From contig NC_067472.1 in the NCBI RefSeq assembly GCF_947179515.1, positions 80,603,981-80,667,980 of the forward strand: DNA of 64,000 bases, in the 5' to 3' direction. A program made the position numbers and the translations under genes. The notes below the pieces were generated by a model. That model did not search any database, was not told the origin of the DNA, and saw only the letters and a program-made list of their open reading frames with translations. Origin of the DNA: Apodemus sylvaticus (taxonomy: Eukaryota > Chordata > Mammalia > Rodentia > Muridae). This document shows, in pieces, positions 42,551-53,883 of this stretch. Numbering within the stretch: the first letter of the stretch is position 1; each line of letters opens with the position of its first letter.

Positions 42551-42858
42551 GGCTTACACCCCTACCTCCTGTTTTCTGTCTCAGCTTCTTGGCTGTAAGC
42601 TTCTTGATTGACAGGTGGTGTTTATAAAAGACTCTCTCTATGCTCTCCTTCCATTCCCAGGCCATAACTCTATTGTCCCGTGGGTCTGGGGAATTCTCAT
42701 GTCTTTTCTGTATTTTTCTTCTTTGCTGTCCAGCTTTGGAAATGTCTATTGTCATGTCCTCAAGCGCAGAGATTCTTCTCAAACATGTTCTGTCTCGCAG
42801 TGAGCTAGCTCCCCTCCCTTCTCCCCTCCCTTCTTTTCTCTTTTTCTTCCCTCCCTCC
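42551..42858. other. No recognised feature
   Basis: About 300 bp, pyrimidine-rich at the right edge, where the MaLR provirus inserted. Confidence 0.4.
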
Positions 42859-43043
42859 GGTACTGGCTGGTTTTGTGTGTCAACTTGACACAGGCTGCAG
42901 TTATCACAGAGAAAGGAGCTTCAGTTGAGGAAATGCCTCCATGAGATCCAGCTGTAAGGTATTTTCCTCAATTAGTGATCAAGAGGGGAGGGCCGCTTGT
43001 GGGTGGTGATGTTTGTGCAGGAATAGAAACCCTAACTAAGACA
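42859..43043 (+). repeat. 5' LTR of MaLR, internally deleted
   Basis: It runs GTGTGTCAACTTGACACAGG ... CTTGTGGGTGGTG then jumps straight to ATGTTTGTGCAGG ... ACTAAGACA. Compared with the 3' LTR it lacks about 220 bp, including the TATA-like and poly(A)-signal parts. The breakpoints fall at TGGTG/TGATG, short similar repeats that fit slippage or microhomology deletion. Confidence 0.88.
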
Positions 43044-44193
43044 AATTGGTACCAGCATAGTGGGGTATTCCTGTGACAACCTGACCATGTTTTGGGGAGA
43101 ACTGTGGAAGGGCTTTGGAAACTTGGGCTGGAAGATCCATTCGGTGTTAAGAGCTCGGTTGGGATGTGTAGGAGCTTGGAAGATAATCTTGAGAACAGTG
43201 CAGAAGATGGAGGCCTGACTTGTGAGTTTTCAGAGGGAAGCTTAAAGACTCATATCAGGGCTGTTTGCTATTTTGGGTTTGGTTAGCTGGGGATGAAGAA
43301 TCATCTGTGATTAACAAGATATCAAAACTACTAAAGCAAAAACTTTGCACTACTGGGAATATTGATGCTGGTTAGCTGGAGCTAAGAAATTAGCAGTGAT
43401 TAAGAGGAGAACAGTGTCATTGAGGAGAAATCTTCTGGGAAATGTTTTCTGAGAGCATAGAGGCTGTGTTACAGAGATAGCCAAGGTTGTATCTTGTGCT
43501 GTGGCTGGACTTGGTAATGTGTAAGAGTCACCCAGGTGGCACTGGTTTTGAAGGCATGAAGAGAAGCTGAGTCTCAGCACTGTGAGAGGCCAAGGAAGGC
43601 CATTAGTGAAGGTGCAGCCTCAGTTGTCATTGATGGCCCAGGACTAAAGGGGTCATGCAAAGGAATTGAGGTTTGGCATATGAAGAGAGCCTATGAGAGG
43701 CTACTGGTGAACCCTAGTTGCGACAGAAGACAGCAGTGTTTTGGAGATGCCAGCAACATGAGATGACCGCTAAGAGCAGCCGCAGCAGTGGAGTACAGGC
43801 AGCTGGAGCCTAGAAGACAAGCTGTGTGCAACAAAGGGCAGAGCTGGAGAGGTGACCCAAGCCCTTGGAGGAGCCTAGAAGATTATGAGCATCCCAGATA
43901 ATGGATGGTTGGAGTTTGATTTTGCTTTTGATTGTTACTGTGCCCTGATATTTTTCCCTCTTGAAGGAAGAAAGTATTTTAGTGGAGTCCATAGTTAAGA
44001 GACTTTTAATTGTAAAAAAGACTTTGGATTTTAAAAGAGATTGGATATTATAAAGGGATTGAAATTTTAATATGTTAGAATTTTCAAAGACTGTGGGGCT
44101 TTTAAAGTTATTTAGATCTTGGGGATAAATAAGAACGTAAGGGTTGAGGCTTAATGGTGATGTGTTTGTGTATCAAGTTGTCAAGGGGTCAAT
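43044..44193 (+). repeat. MaLR internal region, non-coding
   Basis: No open frame above 80 codons and no gag/pol likeness, as usual for MaLRs. The end, GTGTATCAAGTTGTCAAGGGG near 44168, holds a short purine stretch just before the 3' LTR, in the place of a polypurine tract. Confidence 0.75.
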
Positions 44194-44598
44194 TGTACTG
44201 ACTGGTTTTGTGTGTCAATTTGACACAGGTTGGAGTTATTGGAGAGAAAGGAGCTTTAGGTGAGAAAATGCCTCTGTGAGATCCAGATGTAAGGCATTTT
44301 CTCAATTAGTGATCAAGGGGGGAGGGCCCCTTGTGGGTGGTGCCATCCCTAGGCTGGTAGTCTTGGGTTCTATAAAAAAGCAAGCTGAGCAAGGTAAAGG
44401 AAGCAATCTAGTAAGAAACATCCCTCCATGGTCTCTGCATCGGCTCCTGCTTCCTGACCTGCTTGAGTTCCAGTCCTGACTTCCTTTGGTGATGAACAGC
44501 AGTGTGGAAGTGTAAGCTGAGTAAACCCTTCCCCCGCCTCTCCCTCCTTGCTTCTTGGTCATGATGTTTGTGCAGGAACAGAAACCTTAACTAAGACA
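44194..44598 (+). repeat. 3' LTR of MaLR, full length
   Basis: TGTACTGACTGG ... CTTAACTAAGACA. It has GGGTTCTATAAAAAAGC (TATA-like) near 44365 and GAGTAAACCC at the poly(A)-signal position near 44519. The length agrees with the solo LTR at 11358-11747. Confidence 0.9.
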
Positions 44599-44619
44599 CC
44601 TCTCTTCTTTCATCTGTGT

Positions 44620-44965
44620 TTGAGATAGAACGCAGAACCTCTCAAATGCCAGTACTGTGAGCTAAACCCTGAAGCCTGATGCCATTTATTTTATCTTTCT
44701 CTGTGTAATATACACGTGCCAGTCTGCTCTCTCTTAAGGGAGCATGTAGAGGCCAAAAGTTAATGTCAGGATGTCTTATTAGTTTTATGAGACATGGTTT
44801 CACACTGGACCTCAAGTTTGCTGTTTCAGGTAGGCTGTTTGGCCAGCGAGATCCAATCAGTGTCTTCCCACTAGCAATAGAGTTACTGGCATGCTGGGCA
44901 CACTCTGCGTTTCCACAGATGTTAGGAGTTAGACCTCCTCGGGTCCGTATGCCTGTGCAGTGGCA
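44620..44965 (-). mobile_element. Composite B4/ID-like SINE remnants
   Basis: GATAGAACGCAGAACCTCTC ... GAGCTAAACCC (44625-44672) resembles a reversed ID-type head. ATGGTTTCACACTGGACCTC and GGCTGTTTGGCCAGCGAGATCC (44792-44853) match the middle of a known composite rodent SINE. Diverged; could be two elements. Confidence 0.45.
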
Positions 44966-45999
44966 CTTTATGGGTGAGACCTCGCTATTCTTCATTCCTG
45001 TTGTGGTGCTGTTCACAGTAATAACCAGGAATTCTCTTATTTTTCTTAAACTTCCTTGATATTTCTATCTCTCTACTGATATTACCCGTTTATTCTTATG
45101 GGCACGTTTTTTCATAAAGTATGTGTGAGAACAGTGTTAAAAGCACCCTTCTTCTGACCATTCCAGCATTCCTGCTGTGCCAGAGTCTGGTTCTGGAGCT
45201 TCATCAGTGTCTGTGTACTGTTGTTGTGTATGCCTTGACACTCTTTGCTGAAAAGTGAGTGGACACATTGGGGAAAAAGGATAGGCACACTGGGGAAGAG
45301 CACAACATCATTATGGTGGGGGGAAGAGGAACAGTGTACAGTCCCATGACCCTGCCCAGATCTCTTAGTGATTCTTATCTCTGGCTATGATCTCCATAGT
45401 TACACCTGCTTCTCTTAGAATGGACAGGATGGTTGGAGCTGGCTGAATTTGAGTATTGTCTCTTCTTAACTCTGCAGAACTTAAACTCTCTAGAACTTAA
45501 ACTCTGCAGAAATAGTTTTTCCTAAGAGCAGTCCTTTTGGAGGAAGAACAGAATGTTCTGGAATCTTTTTTAAAAATGAATTCTTGGCCCTCTTCCGTTG
45601 AAAGCAAATGGGATTTTTTTCTGGCCTGCTCATAAGACCCATGCGGTGGTGATGGAGGTGAAACTCCACCAGCTGTGGTGACCCACAGGAATAGAGCCCT
45701 GGGAATTTCACTCTCAGACTTGTCCATGTTGAGCTTCTGGCAAGCCACCAAGTGCAGACTTTTGGGCCTGTCACTGCTCCCCGCAAAGGTTTCTTGCTTT
45801 TCTGAGCTGATGTGTTGTCACTTTCTGTATTTGCCTGTCTGAATTTCCTGGCTGGGGGCAGCAGGTTGCCCTGTGACTTCATTTCTTTGATGAGTTGTTG
45901 ATTTCTCAATTATTTCAAATGTTAACATGTTTTTAGGATGAAGTGGACTGGAAACCATTAATTCATGTTGTCCTAGGGGAGAAAAGAAAGTGCCGTATA
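44966..45999. other. Single-copy DNA, no gene seen
   Basis: The minus-strand open frame at 45490-45909 (139 codons) has no recognisable family and no splice or promoter context. I do not call it. Confidence 0.4.
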
Positions 46000-46165
46000 C
46001 AGCAGTTGAACCAGGAGGATCAAGAGTTCAGGGTCAGCCTAGGCTACATTGTAAGATTCCCCTTTCTCCCTCAAAAAACCAAGGACAATGACATAGGTCA
46101 GTGGTAGAGTAGTTACTTAGAATTTAGGAACCCAAGTCTTAACACCATGGACAAGAAACACCCCC
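46000..46165 (+). mobile_element. ID_B1-type composite SINE
   Basis: A B1-like left part (GAGTTCAGGGTCAGCCTAGG near 46025) is followed by a diverged ID-like part (AGGTCAGTGGTAGAGTAG near 46096). This B1-then-ID order fits the ID_B1 family. It is the only ID-like sequence with a visible A-box core in the window. Confidence 0.6.
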
Positions 46166-47169
46166 CCCCAAATTATGAATTATTTAAAAATGAAATTATT
46201 TCATTTAAGACTTAATTTTGACATCTTTTGCCAGAGTATAGCTGGGTGAGTCTCCTGATCTTCGCTCCATATACCTTCCCCAATCCTTAGATCTAACCTG
46301 CATCCTACATCCTGGGCCTCGCCTAGTCTGATCTTATCATCCCTATGTGCATTGCCCTAACCTTTAGACTTCTGTGGATCCCCATCCTTCCCACCTTTCC
46401 TGACCTTTCCATGATCTCCGGCCCCCTTCCACGCAACATGAAGCCTCCCAGACTAGCCAGATCCTGCACATCCATCTAGGGTCTTTCTGGCTTGATCCTC
46501 CTCTCTATTTATTCTCTTTAGCCTCCACACCTACAGTCAAACTCCAGGCTTAGACCAGGATAAATATCCTGCATGCCAGCCCTGCCCCTACCCTACCTCG
46601 CCCAACATGACTTCAATCCACTTAAGCAATATAAATACAAGAAACACAGAGAATACCATATAGACAAAACCAAAAGAAAAAGAAAAACTCCACAATATAT
46701 CACAGTTCAAACACTGAGAGTACAGGACAAAGAATTTGTATTAAAAGCTGCATGAGAGAAAAATGCAAGTCACACATAAAGTAACAGCTAAATTCTCAAT
46801 CGAATCTTTGAAAGCCTCAGGAACCTGGAGCAATGTATTCCATGCACTAACAGACCATCATGGCCAACCTAGAGTAGCGGGTTGAGTAGAGTAATCCAGC
46901 AGAACTACCTGCCAGGTTTGAAGGAGAAAGAAACACGTTTTCATGTTATAAACAGCCTAAGAAATTATATCCAACGGACCACATCTAAAGAAACTAACTG
47001 CATCAAGCAGTGTTCTTGGATCAGGAGGATGTGTGTAGCTGAGAAACTATAGAAAGAAAGCTAGAATTACTGAAACACAAAGGACCAGAGACGACAACAA
47101 ACAAAAAACCACCAACATCCAAGAGCACAGTGACTACGATCAAGATACAACTCTCAATAATAACTTTAA

Positions 47170-48370
47170 ATACTAAATAATGGCCTCAATTCCACAATCA
47201 AAAGACATAGGATGGTTGAATGGATCAAGAAATAAAATCTGTCTAAAAGGCAAATCTGTCTATCCATTGTCTACAAGAAACACATCGCAGTTTTAAACAT
47301 AGGGACTGCCAAAGTGAAAGGTCAAAGTACTCCAATCAGAGGGACCAGCAAGCTAACTGGCCTCACTATCCTAATATCCAACAGAATAGGCTTCACACTT
47401 AAATTCATCAGAAGAGATAAAGAGGGACACTTCATTCTAATCAAGGGAGCAGGTAACATTACTATGCTAAATGTGTATGCACCAAACTTAGGGGTGCCCT
47501 AAGGTTTTAAAAACTTATAAAAAGTTTTTAAAAACTTTATAAAAAGTATACTGCTGTAACTAAAGATGTTACTTTTAGTTTAATGAGTTAACATGAACTT
47601 ATTAAGAGGAGGCCATTTCAGTACCCCACTCTCTGCAATAGACAGGTCATCTGCACAAAAGACAGAGAACCATCAGAATTAAATGACTAACAGATATCCA
47701 CAGAATATTCCACTTAAATATTCTGCCTTGGAATTCCCTGGGCATGGTAGCACCCACTGTTAATCCTAGCACTTAAGAGGCAGAGGCAGATGATCTCTGA
47801 GTTTAAGGCTAGCCTGGTCTACAGACTGTTTCAGGACAGCCAGGGTTACACAGAGAACCACTCACTGTCTCGAAAGAACAAAAACAAACAAATAATCCTT
47901 GGAATGACATGAACATGAAAACACAACACAGTGGAACCTCTGGGATATATTAAAAGCAGTCCCTTGAGGGAAATTTATCATTCTAAGAGCCCATATTAAA
48001 GAAGAATACCAGGAAATGCAAATACATGGCTTAATGATGCAGCTCAAACATTTGGAGAAACAAGATCAAACAAAACCCAAAACTAGCATATATCAAGAAA
48101 TACTAAAAACTAGAGCCTAAATTAATGAAACAGAGATAAGGAAAGCAATACAAGGACTCAGTGAATTTAAGAGTTGATCCTTTGGGAAGGTAAACAAGTT
48201 AGACAGCCTTGTCCCAACTAATCAAAAGACAGAGAGGACCCAAACTAACGAAATGAACAGGGAAACATCACAACAGACAACAAAGAAATTCAGAATATTA
48301 CAAGGGACTACTTTAAAAACCTGTACTCCATTAAGTTGGAAAACCATAAAGATATGTAGAAGAACTGTCC
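47170..48370 (+). pseudogene. L1 ORF2 remnant (endonuclease and linker)
   Basis: The frame at 47314-47505 keeps endonuclease-domain steps in order ('LTILISNRIGF', 'RDKEGHFILIKG', 'NVYAPN'). After the B1, 48130-48360 follows the linker before the reverse transcriptase ('KVNKLDSL', 'TQTNEMN') with frameshifts and stops. Catalytic RT motifs are absent. A tandem duplication of about 20 bp sits at 47504-47545. Confidence 0.65.
47735..47896 (+). mobile_element. B1 SINE with 9-bp target duplication
   Basis: Full-length: GGGCATGGTAGCACCCACTG ... GAGGCAGAGGCAGATGATC ... GGTTACACAGAGAACC plus A-rich tail. CCTTGGAAT occurs at 47726-47734 and 47897-47905, the target duplication. It sits within the old L1. 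Confidence 0.93.
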
Positions 48371-49189
48371 CCTTACTAAACCAGCATAAGCTCTAAGTGC
48401 ATTCTAAATATTTATCTGTAGCACTCACCCCTCATCAAAGAAACTTCTCCACAGCAGACACCATTAGAGAAAACAACGACAGATCAAAATGCAGAGAACA
48501 AGATTTCATGCAGTATCAAGTCCCAGCTGATACATTTACAACACCCAAGGCTCAGGGATCATTATAGACGAGGAATGGGAAAGATCATAAGAGCCAGAGG
48601 AAAAGGACGTCTTCTATGAGGTCGTGTCTCCTAGGAATACCAGAGAGACTACACCACTAAGGTCTCAATGACATGACAACCTAAATAAGAACTGAACACC
48701 ACCACCATCAGTGGACATGCTAACCAGGAAGGGGGGAAGCTAACCAGGCCTCAACCTGAGCCAGAGACCCAAGGGCAACTGGTGAGTGCTGAGAGCTAAT
48801 TGTCCCCAGGGAAGGGTTCCCCAGTTGGTTATACAATCCCAAGTAGTCAGCTCTGAGATCATATGCACACAGGTAGCATTGTTTACCCTGAGCCAGTTAT
48901 ACTTATGTATTTAGAAATAATGTATATATGCATCTATATACATGAAACAACAAAGAAAACAAGGGCATGGATATGAGAGGAAAGCAAGGAGGTTGCCTGG
49001 GAGTAGTTGGAGGGAGGAAAGGGATTGGGGAGGGGGTTCCAGCATCTCAGGGTTCCAGGAATCACTCCATCCGAGCAGGGATTCACAGTGCAGGGACCTG
49101 AAGCAGCCAGTCACAGAAAACATGCATGTTTTTGTCTCTGATCTTGGCTGAAGTGATTCATTCTCAAGTTCCCAGACAGAGGCACAGTA

Positions 49190-49265
49190 ATCTGGAGTCA
49201 TAAACTCCCCTAAGTAGCTTTGGGGGGCTATTTTATCATAGCAATAGAAATGAAACTAGGACAGC
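49190..49265 (+). mobile_element. Class III LTR 3'-end scrap
   Basis: ATTTTATCATAGCAATAGAAATGAAACTAGGACAG is the usual 3' end of such LTRs. The rest is gone. Confidence 0.45.
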
Positions 49266-50791
49266 CCTTACAAAGCAATAATCAAGTTCTATAGAGCTGC
49301 AGTGTCTGCATCCTGTCCCATCTCAACAGGGATGGGAGACTACAACAGGAGGCTCTCTCCCTGGAGTATTTCTGGCTCCTGGTCCTTTCCTCTGGCTGCC
49401 TGTCTCTCACATGGAGTGCCCTGGAGTGATTGGCTGGCTCTTAGCCTGCACAGACCTTTAACCCACACAGCTGTGGCCATTTAGCCTCTGCCCTCCTGTA
49501 GTTCAGGGCTCTAAACAAACCTTGCTCAGAGAATCATTAGGAGCCCTTGGCAAAGAGCTTTGGCCATACAGACAACCCTGGAGGGCCTGCATCCAGCAGA
49601 GACTTCTGGCTGCTCTAAAACCTGGGCCCCATCTTGGATATATTCTGGGGGGATAGTCACAGCATCTTGACAGAACCTTGGAGATGGTAAGTTGGGTGGG
49701 TAGCCCCTCTCTTCCAGCTGGAGGAAAGAAAGGGGGATCTAAGCGCCCAGAAGAGAATTAAGGGAACAGAGCAGTCTTTTCTATTGTGTCAGGTACAAAT
49801 TAAAGTTTCTGGATTAGTCATAGTGGCTAACAGTTCTAGGAACGGTCTGGGAGGGACTGAATTACTGCCTGCTGGAACTAGCACGTGGAAGCTGAAAGAG
49901 CAGTTATGGGTCCCTGCTCCTTCCGCTCTGTCTCACTTTTTAAATCAGAAACCTTTCTATCAAAGTAGAAGATAGCCTGGGAGGAAATAGAAAGAGCAAC
50001 AAAGGGAATCCCTTGTCCAAGTCTTGCCTTGCTCAACCTCTGGCTTCAGGCACAGCTGGATTCAGTTGCCCACATACTGTCACAGGAAATAGCTTTTGAT
50101 GTCCTTACTTTTTCTCAATTGGCTCCGTTTTCATCATCTCTACATGCATAGTGGTCGTGTGACTGGATCCTCACAGCCTTCCAAATTCAAATCTGTACAA
50201 AATTTGTATCTCAAGAGTGTGGCAGCCTCCCTGGCGCTGCTTCTTCTTCAGCATTTTGATGCATCTCCTTTACCTCCTCATTGCATATTCTCAAAAACTT
50301 CCTGTTTCTGTACATAAAGGAGATTTGTTTGGGCTATCCAAACAGCTCAGAATCAGAGGCAGTGTCCCGGAGTCAAGTCTACGACTCCAGCAAAAGGAGG
50401 AAGAAGACCATGTGGCTTTGTTGGCCCAAAGCCAACATCTTCTTCACTGTGGTCTTCCTTCCTGTTTCTCTCTTTTCCTCCAACTGTCTCTCAACAAAGA
50501 CACCAATGACCTCCTGCTTATGAGATACAGAGTGTACCACGCCTCCCCATCATGTAAGCAAAATTATCTGCAAAGTTACCTCTGGTTCTGGTGTGGTATT
50601 TTCTCACATTTCAAGACATTTGCCTCTCCGTTCCTGCCTCCTTTTAGGATTTACTTATTGTGAGAGCAGAGTCTTCATGTGCCTTAAAAGCATGTGCAAG
50701 TCAGAAGAGAGCTTGTGGGAGTTGCTTCTCGCCTTTTGCTAGGAAGGACCTGGGGACAAACTCAAGCGTCAGTCATGATGGTAAGCCATCA
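49266..50791. other. Single-copy DNA, no gene seen
   Basis: Includes a plus-strand open frame of 148 codons (50217-50663), rich in Leu/Phe/Ser/Cys, without a family match or visible exon signals. I see no repeat here. Confidence 0.4.
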
Positions 50792-51153
50792 TGAGGGGTA
50801 GTTTGAATAAGGATGCCCCCTACAGGCTTATGTAGGTGAATGCTTGGTCATCACTGAGTGACTATTTGGGAGGGATTAAGAGATGTGGCTTTATTGGAAG
50901 TGTGTCACTGGGGGGTGGGCTTGAGGGTTTCAAATGCCCAAGCCAGCCCAAAGGCTCTCTTTCTCTGTTGCTGCAGGCCTGGATTAGAACTCTCAGTTAC
51001 TTCTTCCAGCACTTTGTCTGCCTGTGTGCCACCATGCTTCCCGCCATGACTAAACCTCTAAAACTGTAATCAAGGTCCAATTAAATACTTTCATTCATAA
51101 GAGTTGCTGTGACCATGGTTTCCCTTCACTGCACTAGAACACTGGCTAAGACA
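50792..51153 (+). mobile_element. MaLR (MT-like) solo LTR
   Basis: TAGTTTGAATAAGGATGCCC, GAAGTGTGTCACTGGGGG, GCCACCATGCTTCCCGCCAT and the end CTGGCTAAGACA are family landmarks in forward order, with AATTAAA as poly(A) signal near 51081. Confidence 0.85.
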
Positions 51154-51944
51154 CTACCCTTACGTGGGGAACATCTTTCTGTCACCTTTCTTACCTCTTT
51201 CCATGACTGTTCTTCACTAACATACCCTTTCAATATTTTCTGTTATTTCCCCCAGCTTAGTGCCTTGCCCGAGATAAGGCAGAAACACATTTAGCTGTGA
51301 ATGACAGGTTGCTCCAGGAGCATTTAAGCCATAAGAAGTCCTGTGACTTCCTGAAAGTGCTCTCTGGAAGCCATAGGGTCACCAAAGACGCCATTAAAGA
51401 CTAGGATTCTTTTCACACTTTCCCCTCAATCTCTCATAGCGTGTTCCTCTAGCAGGAACCACGTGCTTTGGCTAGAACATCATTGCATTTAAGAAGGGGA
51501 GAGCACAGTGCTAAGGAGAAGACTAGCACCTCTTTCCATTGTCTCCCTTCAATTGGTAAAGCAGGAACTTCTCAAAATCCTATCAGGGAAACTGAATTGC
51601 ACAGCCCTCCCTCGCTGCGAGGAGCTGAGGAAGGGGTCGCCCAGTTAGTGATGCCTGGCACCTACTCCCCTTCTCTGCTCCCTAAGCTCTGACCGCTAGA
51701 TTTGCATGATGCTGTATATTTTATACCAGACATTTCCTTGGAGAGGGTGGAAGCCAGAGGCTGGCATAAGGTTCACTGTGAGTACCACACACCTGGGGCT
51801 CCTTCTCCCTCAAGGTGCTCTCCCTCCTGCGTTTTCCTCCAAGTGTGAAACAGACATGCTGGGTTCCCCCTTTATAGCCTCTCCTGTATCCACTAGCCAC
51901 TTTTTCAGGGATAGTTGTATCCTGCAGCGTTAAACTATCTATGC
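51154..51944. other. No recognised feature
   Basis: Single-copy DNA, no repeat or exon recognised. Confidence 0.4.
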
Positions 51945-52086
51945 ATGTTGTATTTTGGCGTGTGGTCAGGGAACAGTCTGCAGAAGTTTGTCTTTCCTTC
52001 TGCCATGTGGGTTCCAGGACTTAAACTCAGGTTCTCAGGTTCAGTGGCAAGATCTAGAGACTCACTGTGCCATCTTGCTGACCCTT
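51945..52086 (-). mobile_element. B3-type SINE
   Basis: CTGCCATGTGGGTTCCAGGAC and a right end CACTGTGCCATCTTGCTGACCC are the reverse of B3. Confidence 0.8.
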
Positions 52087-53269
52087 TATGCATGCTTATT
52101 TTTTGTCATGTGACTTGGTAGACTTTTTGAGTAATGGCAAAATGACTCTTGATACCCCTTTAAGTTGGAGGTTGGCCCTGTGGCTTGCTTAGCCAATGAT
52201 ATGGAGTGGGTTCTATCCTGGTGTAAGCCATGGGAGCCTTTGCATGCTCCTGACCCTGGGCCTCCACTGTGCAAAGGGCATAGCTCAGGGGGGCCTAGAA
52301 CACTCACAATCATGGAGCTTCCCTAAGCCATGCATAGCCCCAGAGAAGTGCAGCTGATTGTGTCTGACAGCAGAGATGACAGCCATGAAGTCCAGGCCAG
52401 TGCACCGAGGTCACCTGCAGACCCCACAGACCCACAGACCCACAAGCACGAGGACAAATGTTTTCTGTTTCAAGCTGCTGAGTTTGGGAACTTATTGTTG
52501 GGACATCCACTGATGTACAGGCTTCAGTCCAGCTTCAGAGGCATCTTTTTATTCCCAACTCATTTGATATCCCTTCTCTCTGACTACAGAATTGTCTCTT
52601 CAATGCGATGTACACTAGGTTATTACAGACAGTTCTGGCCCTTCCCTGGATCTGTGGAGTCCTGGATGTGTGTTTGTCCTTAAGGCTCAGTATCCCTGTT
52701 TCAGGGGAGGGACAGTGATGGCCAGTTTCCTCTGTAGCCCACGTACTATGATATGGCAGAAGGACTTACAAAGGAAGGAAATAATTTTGTACCAAATATC
52801 CAGTTTGGAGTAATCGGGTGCTCGGTTAAAAAGCAAGAGAGCAAATTTCTGTAGTCTAAGGACCGAGAGGGGGCAGAAGAGAGAGCCCATCATTCAGCTT
52901 GAGTTTGGTCCAAGGTCTGACCCAGCCTGCAGCATAAGGATTCAGTAAGACTCCAGCCAGTACCGCTCTGTGGAGAATGAGGGATGCTAAAAGCTTAGAG
53001 TATGTTCAAGGTAGAATGAAATTTCTTCCCCTGGAGCCATAAAGGTACAAGCTTGATCCTGCTGGGAACAGAGTGATTTAGGTCTAATTGTGCTGAGAGG
53101 CAAAGGGGTCAGGCTGCTGGCCCTGGGGAATCCTTTTTCTAAGTGTGATTTGGAGCCTTGGAAATAATTTGTCTGTGAGCACTAGGAGCAATCCCTGGCC
53201 TGTGCCACAGAGGGAATCTAGCTGTGTTCAGGGTGAGTGATGGTCATCAGAAGCTGCATGATGCCCAAA
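52087..53269. other. Single-copy DNA, no gene seen
   Basis: A short (CCCACAGA)n-like patch near 52424-52445. No gene or transposon recognised. Confidence 0.4.
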
Positions 53270-53360
53270 AATCATGGAGGAAATACCTAGCCTCTTTTGT
53301 AAAACGGGGCTAAGCATTTTCCTGCATGAAGTGAGGGAGACTATGTGAAATAAAGGATAG
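53270..53360 (+). mobile_element. Possible MIR SINE fragment
   Basis: CCTAGCCTCTTTTGTAAAACGGGGCTAA follows the MIR 'CTCATCTGTAAAATGGGG' step. Short and diverged. Confidence 0.4.
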
Positions 53361-53424
53361 CAATTCCCCCATTTCTTCCTTTCCTACCCCTCTTTTCTCC
53401 CCCTCCCTCCCCATTGTCCTTCCT

Positions 53425-53562
53425 TTACTGTAAGAGCCTCAATATATAGCCCAGGCTAGCCCCAAATTTACCACACTCAGCTAGGAAGTGACTTTTTACT
53501 CCATTTTATTCAGTACTAGGTCCTATTCTTTAAGCAAGTGCTCTCTATTCATCAACAATGAG
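53425..53562 (-). mobile_element. B4/RSINE1-type SINE
   Basis: A reverse B1-like part (AGCCCAGGCTAGCCCCAAAT) is followed by a reverse ID-like part (TTTAAGCAAGTGCTCTCTAT). That pairing defines B4. Confidence 0.65.
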
Positions 53563-53631
53563 GTGGCTTCCTAAGGGCTTCTCTGTGAGAAAGGGGCAGA
53601 GGACAGGTATATACCCTCAAATAATTATTAT

Positions 53632-53883
53632 TTCTTCTTCTTCTTCTTCTTCTTCTTCTTCTTCTTCTTCTTCTTCTTCTTCTTCTTCTTCTTCTTCTTC
53701 TTCTTCTTCTTCTTCTTCTTCTTCTCTTCCTCCTCCTCATTCTTTTTGTCCTTCTCCTCTTCCTCCTCTTCCTCCTTCTCCTCTTCCTCCTTTTCCTCTT
53801 CCTCCTCTTCCTCTTCTTCCTCCTCTTCTTCCTCCTCCTCCCTTTTCTTCCTCCTTCTTCTTTCTCCTCCTCCTCCTCTTATT
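53632..53883. repeat. (TTC)n tract with imperfect (TCC/TTC)n extension
   Basis: About 31 perfect TTC units (53632-53725), then 150 bp of mixed TCC/TTC with hardly any purine on the plus strand. Frames through it encode poly-Ser/Leu on one strand and poly-Arg/Lys/Glu on the other. Such mirror-symmetric purine/pyrimidine DNA can form triplexes. Confidence 0.97.

Larger units (their letters stand above)
42859..44598 (+). mobile_element. Complete MaLR element: LTR, internal region, LTR
   Basis: Two direct LTRs (42859-43043 and 44194-44598) enclose about 1.15 kb of internal DNA that starts AAATTGGTACCAGCATAG and contains no retroviral frame. Flanks are CCTCC (42854-42858) and CCTCT (44599-44603), a 4-of-5 match for the 5-bp duplication of this class. 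MaLRs are non-autonomous and normally lack coding genes. The 5' LTR is only 185 bp against 405 bp at the 3' end. Confidence 0.9.
46250..49035 (+). mobile_element. Old L1, internally deleted, with a B1 insertion
   Basis: Possible 5' sequence (46250-46610), ORF1 remnants (about 46800-47010), ORF2 remnants (47170-48370) and a 3' UTR (48500-49035; CCAGCTGATACATTTACAAC near 48526, CAATCCCAAGTAGTCAGC near 48834) appear in order on the plus strand. Most of the reverse transcriptase is missing. A B1 lies at 47735-47896. Confidence 0.65.

Noticed and set aside
43044..44193. Possible retroviral gag or pol in the MaLR internal region
   Set aside because: No open frame over 80 codons and no protein likeness; MaLR internal regions are normally non-coding.
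45490..45909. Minus-strand 139-codon frame
   Set aside because: No known family, no promoter or splice evidence. The frame is closed in the neighbouring DNA.
50217..50663. Plus-strand 148-codon frame
   Set aside because: Composition is that of random pyrimidine-rich DNA, with no signal peptide, domain or splice context I could defend.
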